From Bacteroidota bacterium (GTDB lineage Bacteria; Bacteroidota; Ignavibacteria; SZUA-365): a stretch of DNA of 47,211 bases. The notes below the pieces were generated by a model. That model was not told where the DNA came from. It did no database searches and saw only the letters and a program-made list of their open reading frames with translations. The stretch covers positions 1 to 47,211 of the forward strand of contig JAEYUG010000059.1 in NCBI GenBank assembly GCA_023432805.1, written 5' to 3'. The position numbers and the translations under genes are program-made. Shown here one piece after another: positions 1-8,807 of the stretch (its first letter is position 1; every line of letters begins with the position of its first letter).

Positions 1-126
1 TTCGTCCACCAGAAAGGTCGGTGGACGTCTTCGTCCACCTGAAAGGTCGGTGGACGTCTTCGTCCACCAGAAAGGTCGGTGGACGTCTTCGTCCACCAGA
101 AAGGTCGGTGGACGTCTTCGTCCACC
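1..126. repeat. 29-bp tandem repeat array of hairpin units
   Basis: A 29-bp unit is repeated head to tail: full copies at 16-44, 45-73 and 74-102, a partial copy at 103-126, and the tail of another copy at 1-15 cut by the window edge. Each unit holds GGTGGACG-TCTT-CGTCCACC, an 8-bp perfect stem with a 4-base loop, joined by a short AGAAAGGTC-type linker (one copy has TGAAA). There are no unique spacers, so this is not a CRISPR array. The same hairpin recurs singly or doubly at many gene ends further right. It lies upstream of the Asp-box protein gene. Confidence 0.9.
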
Positions 127-178
127 CTGCACCCAATGAACATCCGTCAAGAGTGGACGTGGACGTCCACCCTCCTTT
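127..178. repeat. Intergenic repeat module with second hairpin
   Basis: The tandem array is followed by a spacer containing CACCCAATGAACATCCGTCA and then the hairpin GTGGACG-TGGA-CGTCCAC at 153-170. The same spacer-plus-hairpin order recurs at 2276-2319, and the spacer also occurs at 4788-4806. This shows a composite repeat rather than isolated palindromes. Its function is not visible. An mRNA-level or chromosome-structuring role, or a non-autonomous mobile element, is possible. Confidence 0.75.
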
Positions 179-216
179 CTGCGTCAGGATGTTCGGCCGC
201 AGATTGTCTTGCAGGC

Positions 217-2220
217 ATGACCGCCCGCACCTGCATCATCCTCCTCCTGCTCGCCGCCACCCCGCTCGCCGCTCAGTGGCAGCATGTCGGTAGCCCGAAT
301 GTCGAGCGCATCTCTTCGGTCGACGTCGTCGGACAGCGCATCTTTGCAATGTCGGAGCGACAGGGATCATCCATCAGCGACGACGCTGGCAACACCTGGC
401 GCGTGCAACACACACTTCGCTTCATCCGGCATCTTTTCAGGGTCGACACGCTCCTTTTCGCCGAAGGTATCATGGTCCTCCGTACCACAGACGGCGGGGA
501 AACGTGGCAGTGGTGCGAGAACTTCTACGGAACCTTGCGTGCGATCGCCCGCCACGCAGGGATGCTCTTCGCGGCCAGCGTGAGCAAGGGACTCTACGTG
601 AGCACCGATCAGGGACTCAACTGGCAGACGATCAACACATTCGACGAGCATGCCTACGGTCTGCACGCAGAGGACTCCGTTCTTCTCGCCTCGGACTTCG
701 ACACCATCCGTCGCAGCACCAATACGGGACTCACATGGCGTCCCTCCCTGTCGGGTCAGTACAAGTGCACCCTCCACCGTACGAGCGAAGGGCTCTATGC
801 CGGGAGCGAAGACGGCCGCATCTGGTTCACTTCCGATCTCGGCCTGACATGGTCCGAGCGAACAGGTACGCATCCTGTCATCGAGATCACGCAGATCATC
901 CAGGCCGGCGATACGCTCTACACCACATCGAGCATGGGACTCCACCGCCGCATCGGCAGTGACACCATTTGGCACAACGTCAGTGAACCCTACGTCTGCG
1001 GTGCCGTTCTTGCGCATCGAACGCAGGGTGACAGGTCGTACATCGCCACATACGACGGACTCCTGCAAAGCACTGATGGCGGTACGACATGGTCCCACCT
1101 GACGCCCTTCAACGGCACGCCGTTCACGCTCGATCTGCTCGTCGTGCACGACACCCTGTATCTCGCGACCAGCACCAGTCTCCACACCCGCAGCGGTGCC
1201 TCCGCGGAGTGGCAGCGTGCCACGCACAGCCAGGTGCGCTGCGCGTCTGTCGCCTTCGTCCAGCGGCACGGCGACGATCTTTGGATGGGTGCGGATTCGT
1301 CGTTGCTGCGTTCGCATGACAATGGCGCGACATGGCAACAGGTCGCGACCATCAGTGGCGGCGTGCTCGCGATGCACCTTGTGGGCGACACCGTGATCGT
1401 TGGAAGCCGCGACTGGATCCGCGTCTCGACCGATGCGGGTGCAACGTGGACGCGTCCACCCTTCTCCGGGCAGTACGAACCACGCATGTTCGCTGTCGCC
1501 CATCATCGCGGTATGTGGTACGCGTACACGAAGAACGGTGGAAGCCTCCACCGTTCGACCGACGCCGGACGCAGCTGGCACGACATCGCACCCGACGATC
1601 GCAGCTATGTCATCCTCGCACACGACGACGACACCATGTATGCATACGGTGGCTATCCCACTCTGAAGGCCAGCACCGACGGCGGAGACAGCTGGCACGA
1701 AGTCCCGCTCTCCGATATAGGCTATGTGGTAGACCTGCAGGTGGCGAACCATCACCTGCTGCTGCTCACGCGCACCGGCGTGCACGTCCGCGTTCCCGGC
1801 ACTGCGCAGTGGAGCGCCGCGCTCACGCTGCCCGTCCCCGACGCACTCATCCTGCGCGTGGCAGACGGCTTCCTCTGGGTGGGGACGGATACCTCGGGCA
1901 TCTGGCGGTATCCGCTTGCGAACATCCTCGGCGTCGCGCCCGCGGATGCGCGTATCCCTTCCGACATCACAATCGTCGGACTCTCGCCCCATCCCGTGCA
2001 TGGCGAGCTGATGGTGGAGTTCGAGACCCGAAACTCCGGATCTGTCGAGCTCGATGTGTGGGATGCGCTCGGTCGGCATGTCCTGGGGAAGCGCTTGGTG
2101 CTTGCCGCGCGTGCGCGTCACCGCGAGCACGTCACGTTGCCGCCCACCTCCAGCGGAATCCACCTGCTGCGCCTGCGCACGGCGCACGGCGCCGCCACCC
2201 GCACCTTCCTCGTAAGGTGA
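217..2220 (+). CDS. T9SS-sorted Asp-box (BNR-like) beta-propeller protein
   Basis: Exported protein of 667 aa. A Sec signal peptide is seen at residues 1-20, ending in PLAAQ. The body carries repeated Asp-box motifs such as STDQGLNW, STDGGTTW, STDAGATW, STDAGRSW and STDGGDSW, typical of sialidase/YCF48-like beta-propellers. The last about 85 residues look like a type IX secretion C-terminal sorting domain, with a PHPVHGEL-type start and a VWDALGRHV core. No catalytic residues are assignable, so a binding or surface role is more likely than glycosidase activity. The open frame extends upstream to 79, but that part only translates the hairpin repeats, so ATG 217 before the signal peptide is chosen. 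No strong ribosome site is visible. Confidence 0.85.
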   Translation: MTARTCIILLLLAATPLAAQWQHVGSPNVERISSVDVVGQRIFAMSERQGSSISDDAGNTWRVQHTLRFIRHLFRVDTLLFAEGIMVLRTTDGGETWQWCENFYGTLRAIARHAGMLFAASVSKGLYVSTDQGLNWQTINTFDEHAYGLHAEDSVLLASDFDTIRRSTNTGLTWRPSLSGQYKCTLHRTSEGLYAGSEDGRIWFTSDLGLTWSERTGTHPVIEITQIIQAGDTLYTTSSMGLHRRIGSDTIWHNVSEPYVCGAVLAHRTQGDRSYIATYDGLLQSTDGGTTWSHLTPFNGTPFTLDLLVVHDTLYLATSTSLHTRSGASAEWQRATHSQVRCASVAFVQRHGDDLWMGADSSLLRSHDNGATWQQVATISGGVLAMHLVGDTVIVGSRDWIRVSTDAGATWTRPPFSGQYEPRMFAVAHHRGMWYAYTKNGGSLHRSTDAGRSWHDIAPDDRSYVILAHDDDTMYAYGGYPTLKASTDGGDSWHEVPLSDIGYVVDLQVANHHLLLLTRTGVHVRVPGTAQWSAALTLPVPDALILRVADGFLWVGTDTSGIWRYPLANILGVAPADARIPSDITIVGLSPHPVHGELMVEFETRNSGSVELDVWDALGRHVLGKRLVLAARARHREHVTLPPTSSGIHLLRLRTAHGAATRTFLVR

Positions 2221-2222
2221 AC

Positions 2223-2319
2223 GGTCGGTGGACGTCCGCTTCCACCAGAAAGGTCGGTGGACGTCTTCGTCCACCCAGCACCCACTGAACATCCATCAAG
2301 AGTGGACGCGGACGTCCAC
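2223..2319. repeat. Hairpin repeat module between genes
   Basis: Two 29-bp-type units, 2223-2251 and 2252-2275, begin two bases after the upstream stop codon. The first has a degraded right arm (CGCTTCCACC). The CACCCACTGAACATCCATCA spacer and the hairpin GTGGACG-CGGA-CGTCCAC (2302-2319) follow. The order is the same as at 16-170, so this is a second full copy of the composite element in the same orientation. It may serve as a 3' processing or termination structure for the preceding gene, but there is no T-tract. Confidence 0.8.
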
Positions 2320-2416
2320 CCTCCTTTCGTGGCGTCCGTCCTCCCTTCGCACCGAGCGCGAAAAAGGGTATATTCACACGCTCTCCCACAACCTCCAATC
2401 AGTGCAAGGTGTCTCG

Positions 2417-2740
2417 ATGACGACGTCACCCGTCTCCGTGATCAAGGTGAAACCATATCTCTCCGGCGTGCAGGAATGGGCGCTGCATGACCATGTCAAG
2501 GCCGCCATCGAACGCGAGGAGATCCGTTTCGCCCTCGATTTTGCGGGACTCTCCTACATCAACAGCCGGGGCATCGGCGTGATTGCCGCATGCGTCAAAG
2601 CCGCCCGCGACGCTGGCGGCGACCTCGTGCTGTTCGGACTTTCCGAGACCATCGAAAAGCTCTTTCACATCAGCGGCATGCACCGGGTCATCGACATCCT
2701 GCCCGACGAAGCCGGCGCCCGCGCCCGCCTCACCGCGTGA
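2417..2740 (+). CDS. STAS-domain anti-sigma factor antagonist-like protein
   Basis: A 107-aa single-domain STAS protein. The hallmark is LDFAGLSYINSRGIGVI at about residues 40-56, which matches the conserved strand and phospho-acceptor loop of SpoIIAA/RsbV-type antagonists. Ser50 in YINSRG is the expected phosphorylation site. Family role: the unphosphorylated form binds an anti-sigma kinase and releases a sigma factor. No partner kinase or sigma gene lies in this window. ATG 2417 is chosen because AAGGTG lies 5-10 bases upstream; the longer open frame to 2228 is translated repeat. A TATATT box at 2369-2374 is a weak -10 candidate. The gene is convergent with the next one. Confidence 0.85.
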   Translation: MTTSPVSVIKVKPYLSGVQEWALHDHVKAAIEREEIRFALDFAGLSYINSRGIGVIAACVKAARDAGGDLVLFGLSETIEKLFHISGMHRVIDILPDEAGARARLTA

Positions 2741-2745
2741 CGGGA

Positions 2746-2767
2746 GGACGGACGCCCTCGTCCGTCC
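2746..2767. terminator. Hairpin between convergent genes, possible bidirectional terminator
   Basis: GGACGGACG-CCCT-CGTCCGTCC forms a perfect 9-bp stem with a 4-base loop between the stop codons of two convergent genes (2740 and 2781). It belongs to the same repeat family found downstream of the SBBP genes. There is no U-tract on either side, so intrinsic termination is uncertain. RNA stabilisation is an alternative. Confidence 0.5.
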
Positions 2768-2780
2768 CATCACCAACCCG

Positions 2781-3068
2781 TCAATCCGGCATCCAGATCT
2801 TCTTTGCGACGACCACCTCGCAGCCGCCCGGCAGCGAGAGCGGCTGCGGCGACTTCGTGAAGAACGTGAGTCCCTTGTAACTCGTCAGATACTGATAGTT
2901 CGTCGAGAACAATCCCCCCTCCGCATGCACGACGAGCGCGTCGCGCACTTTCGAGAGAATCATCGCGAACGCCTCGGGCTCCACCCGCACCAGCGTGCCC
3001 GACGCCTTGACGGCATTGACCATCGCATGATGCGCCGCGGCCGCCGTGGCTCCTGCACCGTTGCTCAT
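2781..3068 (-). CDS. Small conserved-looking hypothetical protein
   Basis: A 95-aa protein of no recognised family. The N-terminus is Ala-rich (residues 5-20), then comes a mixed alpha/beta sequence with VRVEPEAFAMILSKVRDAL, a central FSTNYQYLTSYKG stretch and a C-terminal GGCEVVVAKKIWMPD. No signal peptide, membrane helix or metal motif is visible, so it is probably cytosolic. ATG 3068 is preceded by GGAG at a 5-base spacing; a GTG six bases upstream is the alternative. It sits 81 bp downstream of the beta-helix gene on the same strand and converges with the STAS gene. Confidence 0.6.
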   Translation of the reverse strand: MSNGAGATAAAAHHAMVNAVKASGTLVRVEPEAFAMILSKVRDALVVHAEGGLFSTNYQYLTSYKGLTFFTKSPQPLSLPGGCEVVVAKKIWMPD

Positions 3069-3149
3069 AGACACTCCAACAAAAGATGAACTGATCCTGC
3101 AACCTACCGCCCCAGGCGCTTCCGCACAATGGCAGCTGCACGAGGTGTC

Positions 3150-4685
3150 TCAAGGCTGGAGGAGGAGGGGAAGGGAGCGCCGGGCCACGCCGTCGTCGAC
3201 GGTGAGGATGTACCAGCGCATGCCGCCCGCGGTGCGGACGGCTTCCGCAAGACCCAGCGGAAGCACCCCGGAGCCGGCGGGCAGTGTCGCCTGCCAGGAC
3301 CCCGCAAGCCTTCCTGCAGCATCATGCAGCGTGATCCGCAGATCCGATCCGCGCGCACCGCGCACGTCGAGCTGCACGCGGTCGCGCGCAGGCATGGGAT
3401 GCACCGAAAACGTGAGCGTGCCGGGGGAATCCGGTAGGACCGCAGTGGTCGGTAAGGGATTCCCCTCGAAGGCGCCGATGCTGGGTGGCACGTTGTATGC
3501 GACACCGCGGTGGTCGGGATACGGCGCCGAGAAGGGGATGCCGCGTCCGATGGCGGGCGAGCCAGCGCGTAGGGTGAAGTCCCCACCGACGAGGGCGGGT
3601 GCACGCAGGAGGGGATCCTGACCCATCACAGCGCCGTCGTCGGGAGTGGGCACGTTCGGATTCGTCCACGCGGGCTGATCGACGTTGTACCAGAGATTCG
3701 CGCCGAACAGGAAGGTCTGCGGCGCCGTGTTGGATCCGATGTTGAACGACGGCGCCGTGGCCGCGTTGCCGAGCACGATGAGATTGTTGCGGAAGATGTT
3801 CTCGCCGCAGGGCGCGAAGCGCGCGTCGGTGCTCTCCTGCAGGATGCGCACGACCCATTTCTCCGGCATGTAGATCGTGTTGTTCACGACCGCGCAGCGC
3901 ACGGCGCCGACGAAGGCGATCGGCGCGACCGCACCGGTGAACACGTTGGCGTGCACGAGGATGTCGGCCGCCTCGAAGGGCGCGTCGATGGGACGAAAGA
4001 AGGCGAGTCCCGTGGATCCCCCGATGTTCAGCGCCCGCTGTCCGCCGCGCTCGAAGGAATTGCGCGTGATGAGGATGTACTGCGTGCCGCCCTTGTTCTG
4101 GATGCAGTTCGATCCCGCATTGCGAAACACGTTCTGCTCGAACACGCCGTAATGGCATCCGACCATGTCGATCTGGCTGCCGCCGGCCGCGCCGTCGACG
4201 AAGGTGCAGTGGCGCACGGTGAAGCTGTCGACACCGGACATCTTCAGCTGGTCGTTGTTTCCCGTGGCGGCGAGGGCGCCCCAGGTGCAGTGCTCGATGA
4301 CGAGATGCTTTGCGGGTGTGTCGTAGCTGCCGCCGTCGTCGATGTTGAGACCGTTGCCGGTCTGGCCTTCGAACGCGAGGTGGGTGATGCGCAGGTACAT
4401 GGGATCCGTGAGCTGGATCGCATTCGTACCCCCGACGATGCGCGCACCGGGTTCGCCGGTGATGGTGATCCACGCCTCGCGTGTGCCCTGGAGGTTCGCC
4501 ACGTACGCGCCGCCCGCGTGCGTGCCCGCGGCGAAGCGGATCGTGTCACCGGGGAGGACATCCGCTGCCGCGGCCTCGAGGCGGGGGTAGCCTCCGGAGC
4601 CGACGACGAGCACGCGCTGGGCGTGAAGGGATGCGGTCGACGCGAATGCGACGACGAGGGTGAGGAGAGCGAGTGGACGCAGCAT
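3150..4685 (-). CDS. T9SS-sorted right-handed parallel beta-helix protein
   Basis: Secreted protein of 511 aa. A signal peptide covers residues 1-23, ending LHAQ. The body has the regular short-strand pattern of pectate-lyase-like right-handed beta-helices, with many LVIEHCTW, FTVRHCTF and VVNNTIYM type rungs and buried Asn ladders. A tail motif DPLLRAP...AIGRGIP...RGV...IGAFE is typical of polysaccharide-lyase-like DUF1565-type proteins. The last about 80 residues form a T9SS sorting domain (HPMPARDRVQLDV). Lyase activity is not established because no catalytic set can be assigned. Start ATG 4685 follows GGAGGTG with 5-base spacing; the longer frame is intergenic repeat. Confidence 0.82.
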   Translation of the reverse strand: MLRPLALLTLVVAFASTASLHAQRVLVVGSGGYPRLEAAAADVLPGDTIRFAAGTHAGGAYVANLQGTREAWITITGEPGARIVGGTNAIQLTDPMYLRITHLAFEGQTGNGLNIDDGGSYDTPAKHLVIEHCTWGALAATGNNDQLKMSGVDSFTVRHCTFVDGAAGGSQIDMVGCHYGVFEQNVFRNAGSNCIQNKGGTQYILITRNSFERGGQRALNIGGSTGLAFFRPIDAPFEAADILVHANVFTGAVAPIAFVGAVRCAVVNNTIYMPEKWVVRILQESTDARFAPCGENIFRNNLIVLGNAATAPSFNIGSNTAPQTFLFGANLWYNVDQPAWTNPNVPTPDDGAVMGQDPLLRAPALVGGDFTLRAGSPAIGRGIPFSAPYPDHRGVAYNVPPSIGAFEGNPLPTTAVLPDSPGTLTFSVHPMPARDRVQLDVRGARGSDLRITLHDAAGRLAGSWQATLPAGSGVLPLGLAEAVRTAGGMRWYILTVDDGVARRSLPLLLQP

Positions 4686-4769
4686 GCGGGCACCTCCGGC
4701 ACGAGTCGATGAATGAATCTGCGACAATGCCGATTTCCCGCCTCGCATGCAACCCCACGAATACGGAGC

Positions 4770-4858
4770 GCGGACGCCGTCGTCCGCACCCACTGAACAT
4801 CCGTCACTGGTGGACGAGGGCGTCCACCGACCTTTCGGACGGACGAGGGCGTCCGTCC
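4770..4858. repeat. Cluster of three hairpin repeats downstream of SBBP gene 1
   Basis: Three perfect hairpins occur in a row: GCGGACG-CCGT-CGTCCGC (4770-4787), GGTGGACG-AGGG-CGTCCACC (4809-4828) and GGACGGACG-AGGG-CGTCCGTCC (4837-4858). The first two are separated by CACCCACTGAACATCCGTCA and the last two by GACCTTTC. The cluster ends six bases before the stop codon of the minus-strand SBBP gene at 4864, so it forms that gene's 3' flank. Near-identical second and third hairpins flank the next two paralogues. Confidence 0.88.
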
Positions 4859-4863
4859 TCCCG

Positions 4864-7800
4864 TTACCGTACGATACGCAGCAGGGTGCGGGTGAGGTCG
4901 GTCTCGACAACGTAGACACCCGCCGGCATGAACTGCGTCGGCACGACGAGGGTCTGGACACCAGCGCCCTCGGTCGCATGCCGCCACACCTCGCGGCCCA
5001 GCACATCCCGCACAATCACCACCCGCGCATCGCGCACCACAACCTGCGCGACATCCCGGGCGGGATTCGGATGCACCGCCACCAGCGGTACGGCACCTGC
5101 ATCGCCCACCACCACGGTCACGGTGCGCGTGACTTCCGCACGACCGTCGAGGTCCACCTGCCGCAGCCGGTAGCGCCATGTGCCGGCAGCGACGGAGCGA
5201 TCCACCGTCTCATACTTCGCACCCGATCCCTCCGCGGCACGTGCGGCGACGAATGACACCACCGTCCACGCGTCGTCATCCACCCGTGCGCGCTGCACTT
5301 CGAAGCCGGCGTTTGCGCGTTCGTCGGCGGTTTCCCAGGCGAGCACGACATCCGCGCCGTCGGCGCGCGCGGTGAACAGCACGAGCTCGACGGGAATCGG
5401 TGAGAAGATGTCGCCGATGCTGTAGGCGCCCGGTTGGAAGGTGCCATGGTACCACAACTGCAGAAGGGTGAATGAACTGACGGTGTCGGGTCCTGTGAGT
5501 GGAACCCAGCCACTGCCCTGTGCGCGTCCGATGAAGCAGGCGTATCGGTCGAAGGGCGGAAATTCCGATGTACCTTTCCAGTGCAATCCGAGCGTGCCCG
5601 TGATGCTCGTCGCTGATGCAGTGGTGATGTGCCACATGTGCCCGACGACGTGCGATGTGATTGCGCCGCCTGTGGGCTGGCCGTTGCTCGTGACGCCGCC
5701 GACGGCGCGGACCCCGATTCGTTCAGGAGCGCCGGCGTTCTGGATGATGACCTCCGTCGGGGCGGTGGTCGAAGGAGCGATGGGGAAGCGCAGGCTGTAG
5801 ATGCCGCTGCCCAGAACTCCGGTCGCCCGCATTTCACCTGATCCGTTGGTGAGCACAAGCGCAGTATCGTTGTGCTTGGTGGGGTAGACACCCGGGTCGA
5901 GCGTGAGATTGTAGTTGCCGAGTACGATGATCCCGGTCCGCAACTGCAGCGCTTGTGAAATGCGCATGTCTCCTCCGAGCGTGAGATCGACTGCCTTGTT
6001 CATGGTGAGCGCGGCGATTTCGACGGGACCTGATGTCGAAGCCCCACGGGTCGCCCCACTGTTGAATACGGCTGTATCGCCAACACCCGGGACGCTGCAG
6101 GGACTCGACCAGTTCGCCGGATCATTCCAGCTCCATGACACCGTGCCCCGCCACTCGTTGTATGCTGTATCGGATGGGAACAGAGAATAGGTCGAGGGGA
6201 GCGGTCCCGAAAAAGCACGCGGGTTCGACGACGCCACACGGATCTTGTATCCGCCCGTGCTCGGGGGAAGCGACGGGACGACACCATTGATGGTGCCGGA
6301 GCCGGGCGACATGCGCAGGCCGATGTTCGAGGTCGTGGCGAAGGATCCTGTATTGTCGGACAGCTCCGCGCGGAAGATGTTGGTGCTCGCGAAGGTGCCG
6401 CTTGCCGTGTACGGCACCGAGAGTGCCGTGCCCTTGCAGAGCGTGGTCGAGGGTATCGATGCGACGTTGATCGACACGTTGCGCAGGGATGCAACGAGTG
6501 CATCGACACCACCACTGCGCGTGGCTTGATGTACGGTGCCGTGCGACAGGCCGTCAGATGCCGTGCGGCCGCAGGCGATGATGTCGCCCGCGCTGCTTCC
6601 CCCGGCGATGAGCGCCAGGCGCAGCAGGTAGTCCTCCTCCGTCCCGCCATAGTACGTACCCCAGTTGATGTCACCGAAGTTCGTGAACGACGCGACGAAT
6701 CCATCATAATCACCTGCTAGGGTACGCTGCAGCGCATCGGCCGAGCTGACATGGGTCTGCCCGTTCGACATGCCGCAGATGTACACCGTGCTTCCGGAGA
6801 CGGCCACGCCGGTGACCAGGGTGCGTACGACGCCGTAATACGTGCCGAAGGAGAGCACGCAGGTGGGACTCATGCGAACGAGCATGCCGATCTCGCCCAA
6901 GCCGGGGTGCCAGGTCTGGTATGATGGTGTTGTTGCGATTTCGCTGGTGCTGAGGGTGCTGCCGACCGCATAGATGTTGTTGGATGCATCGACGGCGACA
7001 TCTATGAATCCATCATTGAGCTGGCCTCCGTAGTAGGTACCCCAACCTCGAGTGCCCGTCGAGAAGAACTTGGCGATGAAGCCGTCGCCGTTTCCCCTGT
7101 GCGCTGCGCTGTGCGCGCCGCTACTGGCGATGCCGGATGTGCTGGTGGTTGCACCGACGATGATGGCATACCCGTTCGCATCGGCTGCAACAGCCCGCGC
7201 CTGGTCGATGCCTGATCCGCCGTAGTAGGTGCCCCAGCTGCGGGTTGTTCCATCCCACGACAGCCGTGCGACGAAGGCATCGGTCGAACCGCCGTACGCG
7301 GTCTGATGTGCGCCGGTGGAGGCAATGCCGCTCGTACTTTCGGTTCTGCCGCAGATGTAGACGCCGGTTGACCCCAGGAGACAGACATCGGCGATGACGT
7401 CGAGCTGCGCACCGCCGTAGTAGGTGCCCCATGTGCGCGTGCCGGTGCTGTCGAAACGCATGACGAAGCCGTCCTGGAAGCCGGAGTGCGCGATCTGGAA
7501 CGCCCCGGTCGTTGCGATGCCGCCGCCACTGTAGGTGCTGCCTGCGAGAAACACGATTCCGTTTGCCGCCACGGCGACTGCCGTGCCCTCGTCGCCCACC
7601 GTGCCTCCTGCATAGGTTGCCCAGATGCGCGTGCCGTTGGCGCGCAGCTTGACGAGCATGGCATCGGCTGTACCGCTGATCGTCGTCTTGTGTGCACCTG
7701 TGGTCGCGATCGAGGCTGTGCTGCCCGTGGTGCCGGCCGCGTAGATCGCGCCGGAGAGGTCGCTGCCGACGTCGTTGAACACGTCGTCGCCCGTGCCGCC

Positions 7801-8655
7801 GTAGTAGGTCGCCCAGACGAGGCCGGGATCGATGGTGAGGATTGCATCGGTGGGATACGCGTCGAGCGCGAAGGACACCTCGTCCCCCTCGAGCCGGAAA
7901 CGTCCGCCAACGTTCACGTACCCACCCGTCGGAAGCTGTGCGCGGCAGACCGGCGCCTGCTCGCGGATCGTGCCGAGATCGGTCGTGATCTCGAGCTCAC
8001 CGGCCGCGGTCACGCGCACGTCGCGCGCGCCCTCATAGCGGATGCGGATCTGTGCGGGATCGGCGCCGGCGCGTACGACGAAGTCCGTCGACACCGGCCA
8101 GGTGGATCCGTCCAGTGAGGGGCGCGTGTGGACCACCATGTCCACGCCCTCGTAGAGATCGCGATAGGTGACGCTCGCATAGCTGTGCACGAACGTTGCG
8201 CCCTGTTCAGGAAGATGCGCGTAGTAGTAGTTCGTGTAGCCGTCGAGCACCTCGCCCGTTTCGATGCGCGGCATCGCCGCCGCGCCCGCGAACCCCACAT
8301 CCACCCTGTGCACGGTAACCAATGGGGGGGCGGCGTCCCGCCGCCCATCAGGGGCCGGCGGCCCGCCGTCCCCGAACGGTCGGTGGACGTCCTCGTCCAC
8401 CAGTGACGAATGTTGCGTCAACTCATACGCCACCCCATTCCTGAGCAGTCGCATCCTGAACCCCTTCTGCACGAACGAGAACCGGACATCCGGCCTCGCC
8501 CGTCCGAACTGATCGGAAATCTGTCCCTTGTTCTCTTCGAACCCCGATGGTGGCGAGGCGTCGATCGATCCGGTTGTCACTTGCGCGGCGGCCGATGCCA
8601 CCATGACGATGATCGAACTGGCGACCATCAGAGCGAGGCGAAGGTGCGTGAACAT
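4864..8655 (-). CDS. SBBP-repeat surface protein 1 (T9SS cargo)
   Basis: Exported protein of 1263 aa. Residues 1-25 are a signal peptide. A DUF7948-type N-terminal domain starts with GFEENKGQISDQFGRARPDV. Seven SBBP beta-propeller repeats follow, marked by motifs such as ATYYGGTGDDVF and GTYYGGSGIDQA. Then come an Ig-like stretch (TLCKGTALSVPYTASG), a G8/cell-wall-like region and a T9SS sorting domain beginning HPNPARDVAQVVV. Start ATG 8655 follows AGGAG. It is the first of three tandem paralogues. After AYELTQ it carries an in-frame hairpin-repeat translation (LVDEDVHRPF) plus a second GC-rich insertion (GPPAPDGRRDAAPP) absent from the other two. A role in surface adhesion or structure is inferred. 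Confidence 0.88.
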   Translation of the reverse strand: MFTHLRLALMVASSIIVMVASAAAQVTTGSIDASPPSGFEENKGQISDQFGRARPDVRFSFVQKGFRMRLLRNGVAYELTQHSSLVDEDVHRPFGDGGPPAPDGRRDAAPPLVTVHRVDVGFAGAAAMPRIETGEVLDGYTNYYYAHLPEQGATFVHSYASVTYRDLYEGVDMVVHTRPSLDGSTWPVSTDFVVRAGADPAQIRIRYEGARDVRVTAAGELEITTDLGTIREQAPVCRAQLPTGGYVNVGGRFRLEGDEVSFALDAYPTDAILTIDPGLVWATYYGGTGDDVFNDVGSDLSGAIYAAGTTGSTASIATTGAHKTTISGTADAMLVKLRANGTRIWATYAGGTVGDEGTAVAVAANGIVFLAGSTYSGGGIATTGAFQIAHSGFQDGFVMRFDSTGTRTWGTYYGGAQLDVIADVCLLGSTGVYICGRTESTSGIASTGAHQTAYGGSTDAFVARLSWDGTTRSWGTYYGGSGIDQARAVAADANGYAIIVGATTSTSGIASSGAHSAAHRGNGDGFIAKFFSTGTRGWGTYYGGQLNDGFIDVAVDASNNIYAVGSTLSTSEIATTPSYQTWHPGLGEIGMLVRMSPTCVLSFGTYYGVVRTLVTGVAVSGSTVYICGMSNGQTHVSSADALQRTLAGDYDGFVASFTNFGDINWGTYYGGTEEDYLLRLALIAGGSSAGDIIACGRTASDGLSHGTVHQATRSGGVDALVASLRNVSINVASIPSTTLCKGTALSVPYTASGTFASTNIFRAELSDNTGSFATTSNIGLRMSPGSGTINGVVPSLPPSTGGYKIRVASSNPRAFSGPLPSTYSLFPSDTAYNEWRGTVSWSWNDPANWSSPCSVPGVGDTAVFNSGATRGASTSGPVEIAALTMNKAVDLTLGGDMRISQALQLRTGIIVLGNYNLTLDPGVYPTKHNDTALVLTNGSGEMRATGVLGSGIYSLRFPIAPSTTAPTEVIIQNAGAPERIGVRAVGGVTSNGQPTGGAITSHVVGHMWHITTASATSITGTLGLHWKGTSEFPPFDRYACFIGRAQGSGWVPLTGPDTVSSFTLLQLWYHGTFQPGAYSIGDIFSPIPVELVLFTARADGADVVLAWETADERANAGFEVQRARVDDDAWTVVSFVAARAAEGSGAKYETVDRSVAAGTWRYRLRQVDLDGRAEVTRTVTVVVGDAGAVPLVAVHPNPARDVAQVVVRDARVVIVRDVLGREVWRHATEGAGVQTLVVPTQFMPAGVYVVETDLTRTLLRIVR
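8328..8401. repeat. Two palindromic repeats inserted in frame in SBBP gene 1
   Basis: Inside the coding region lie GGGCGGCG-TCC-CGCCGCCC (8328-8346) and GGTGGACG-TCCT-CGTCCACC (8382-8401). The reading frame stays open through both. The first type also occurs between genes at 8714-8730 and, with one G-T wobble, at 12645-12661. The second is the main repeat family of the window. The paralogous proteins match on both sides of this segment but lack the GC-rich part, so it behaves as an insertion. Confidence 0.88.
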
Positions 8656-8713
8656 GATGTCTCCTATTGAACATGTGCGTGATATGAACAACCAATGGAA
8701 GGGCCAATGGACG

Positions 8714-8802
8714 GGCGGCGTCTCGCCGCCGTTGCACGAAACATCCGTCACTGGTGGACGAGGGCGTCCACCGACCTTTCGGACGGACGAGGGCGTCCGT
8801 CC
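8714..8802. repeat. Hairpin repeat cluster between SBBP genes 1 and 2
   Basis: It contains GGCGGCG-TCT-CGCCGCC (8714-8730), GGTGGACG-AGGG-CGTCCACC (8753-8772) and GGACGGACG-AGGG-CGTCCGTCC (8781-8802), the last ending six bases before the SBBP2 stop. The arrangement matches 4809-4858 and 12684-12733, so the 3' flank was duplicated along with the genes or colonised independently at the same site. Confidence 0.88.
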
Positions 8803-8807
8803 TCCTG

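Noticed and set aside
1..126. CRISPR-like direct repeats
   Set aside because: The units are contiguous without unique spacers and the same hairpin is dispersed at gene ends; no cas gene is present.
367..2292. 641-aa minus-strand open frame opposite the Asp-box gene
   Set aside because: No signal peptide or domain; the plus strand has Asp-box repeats and a sorting domain.
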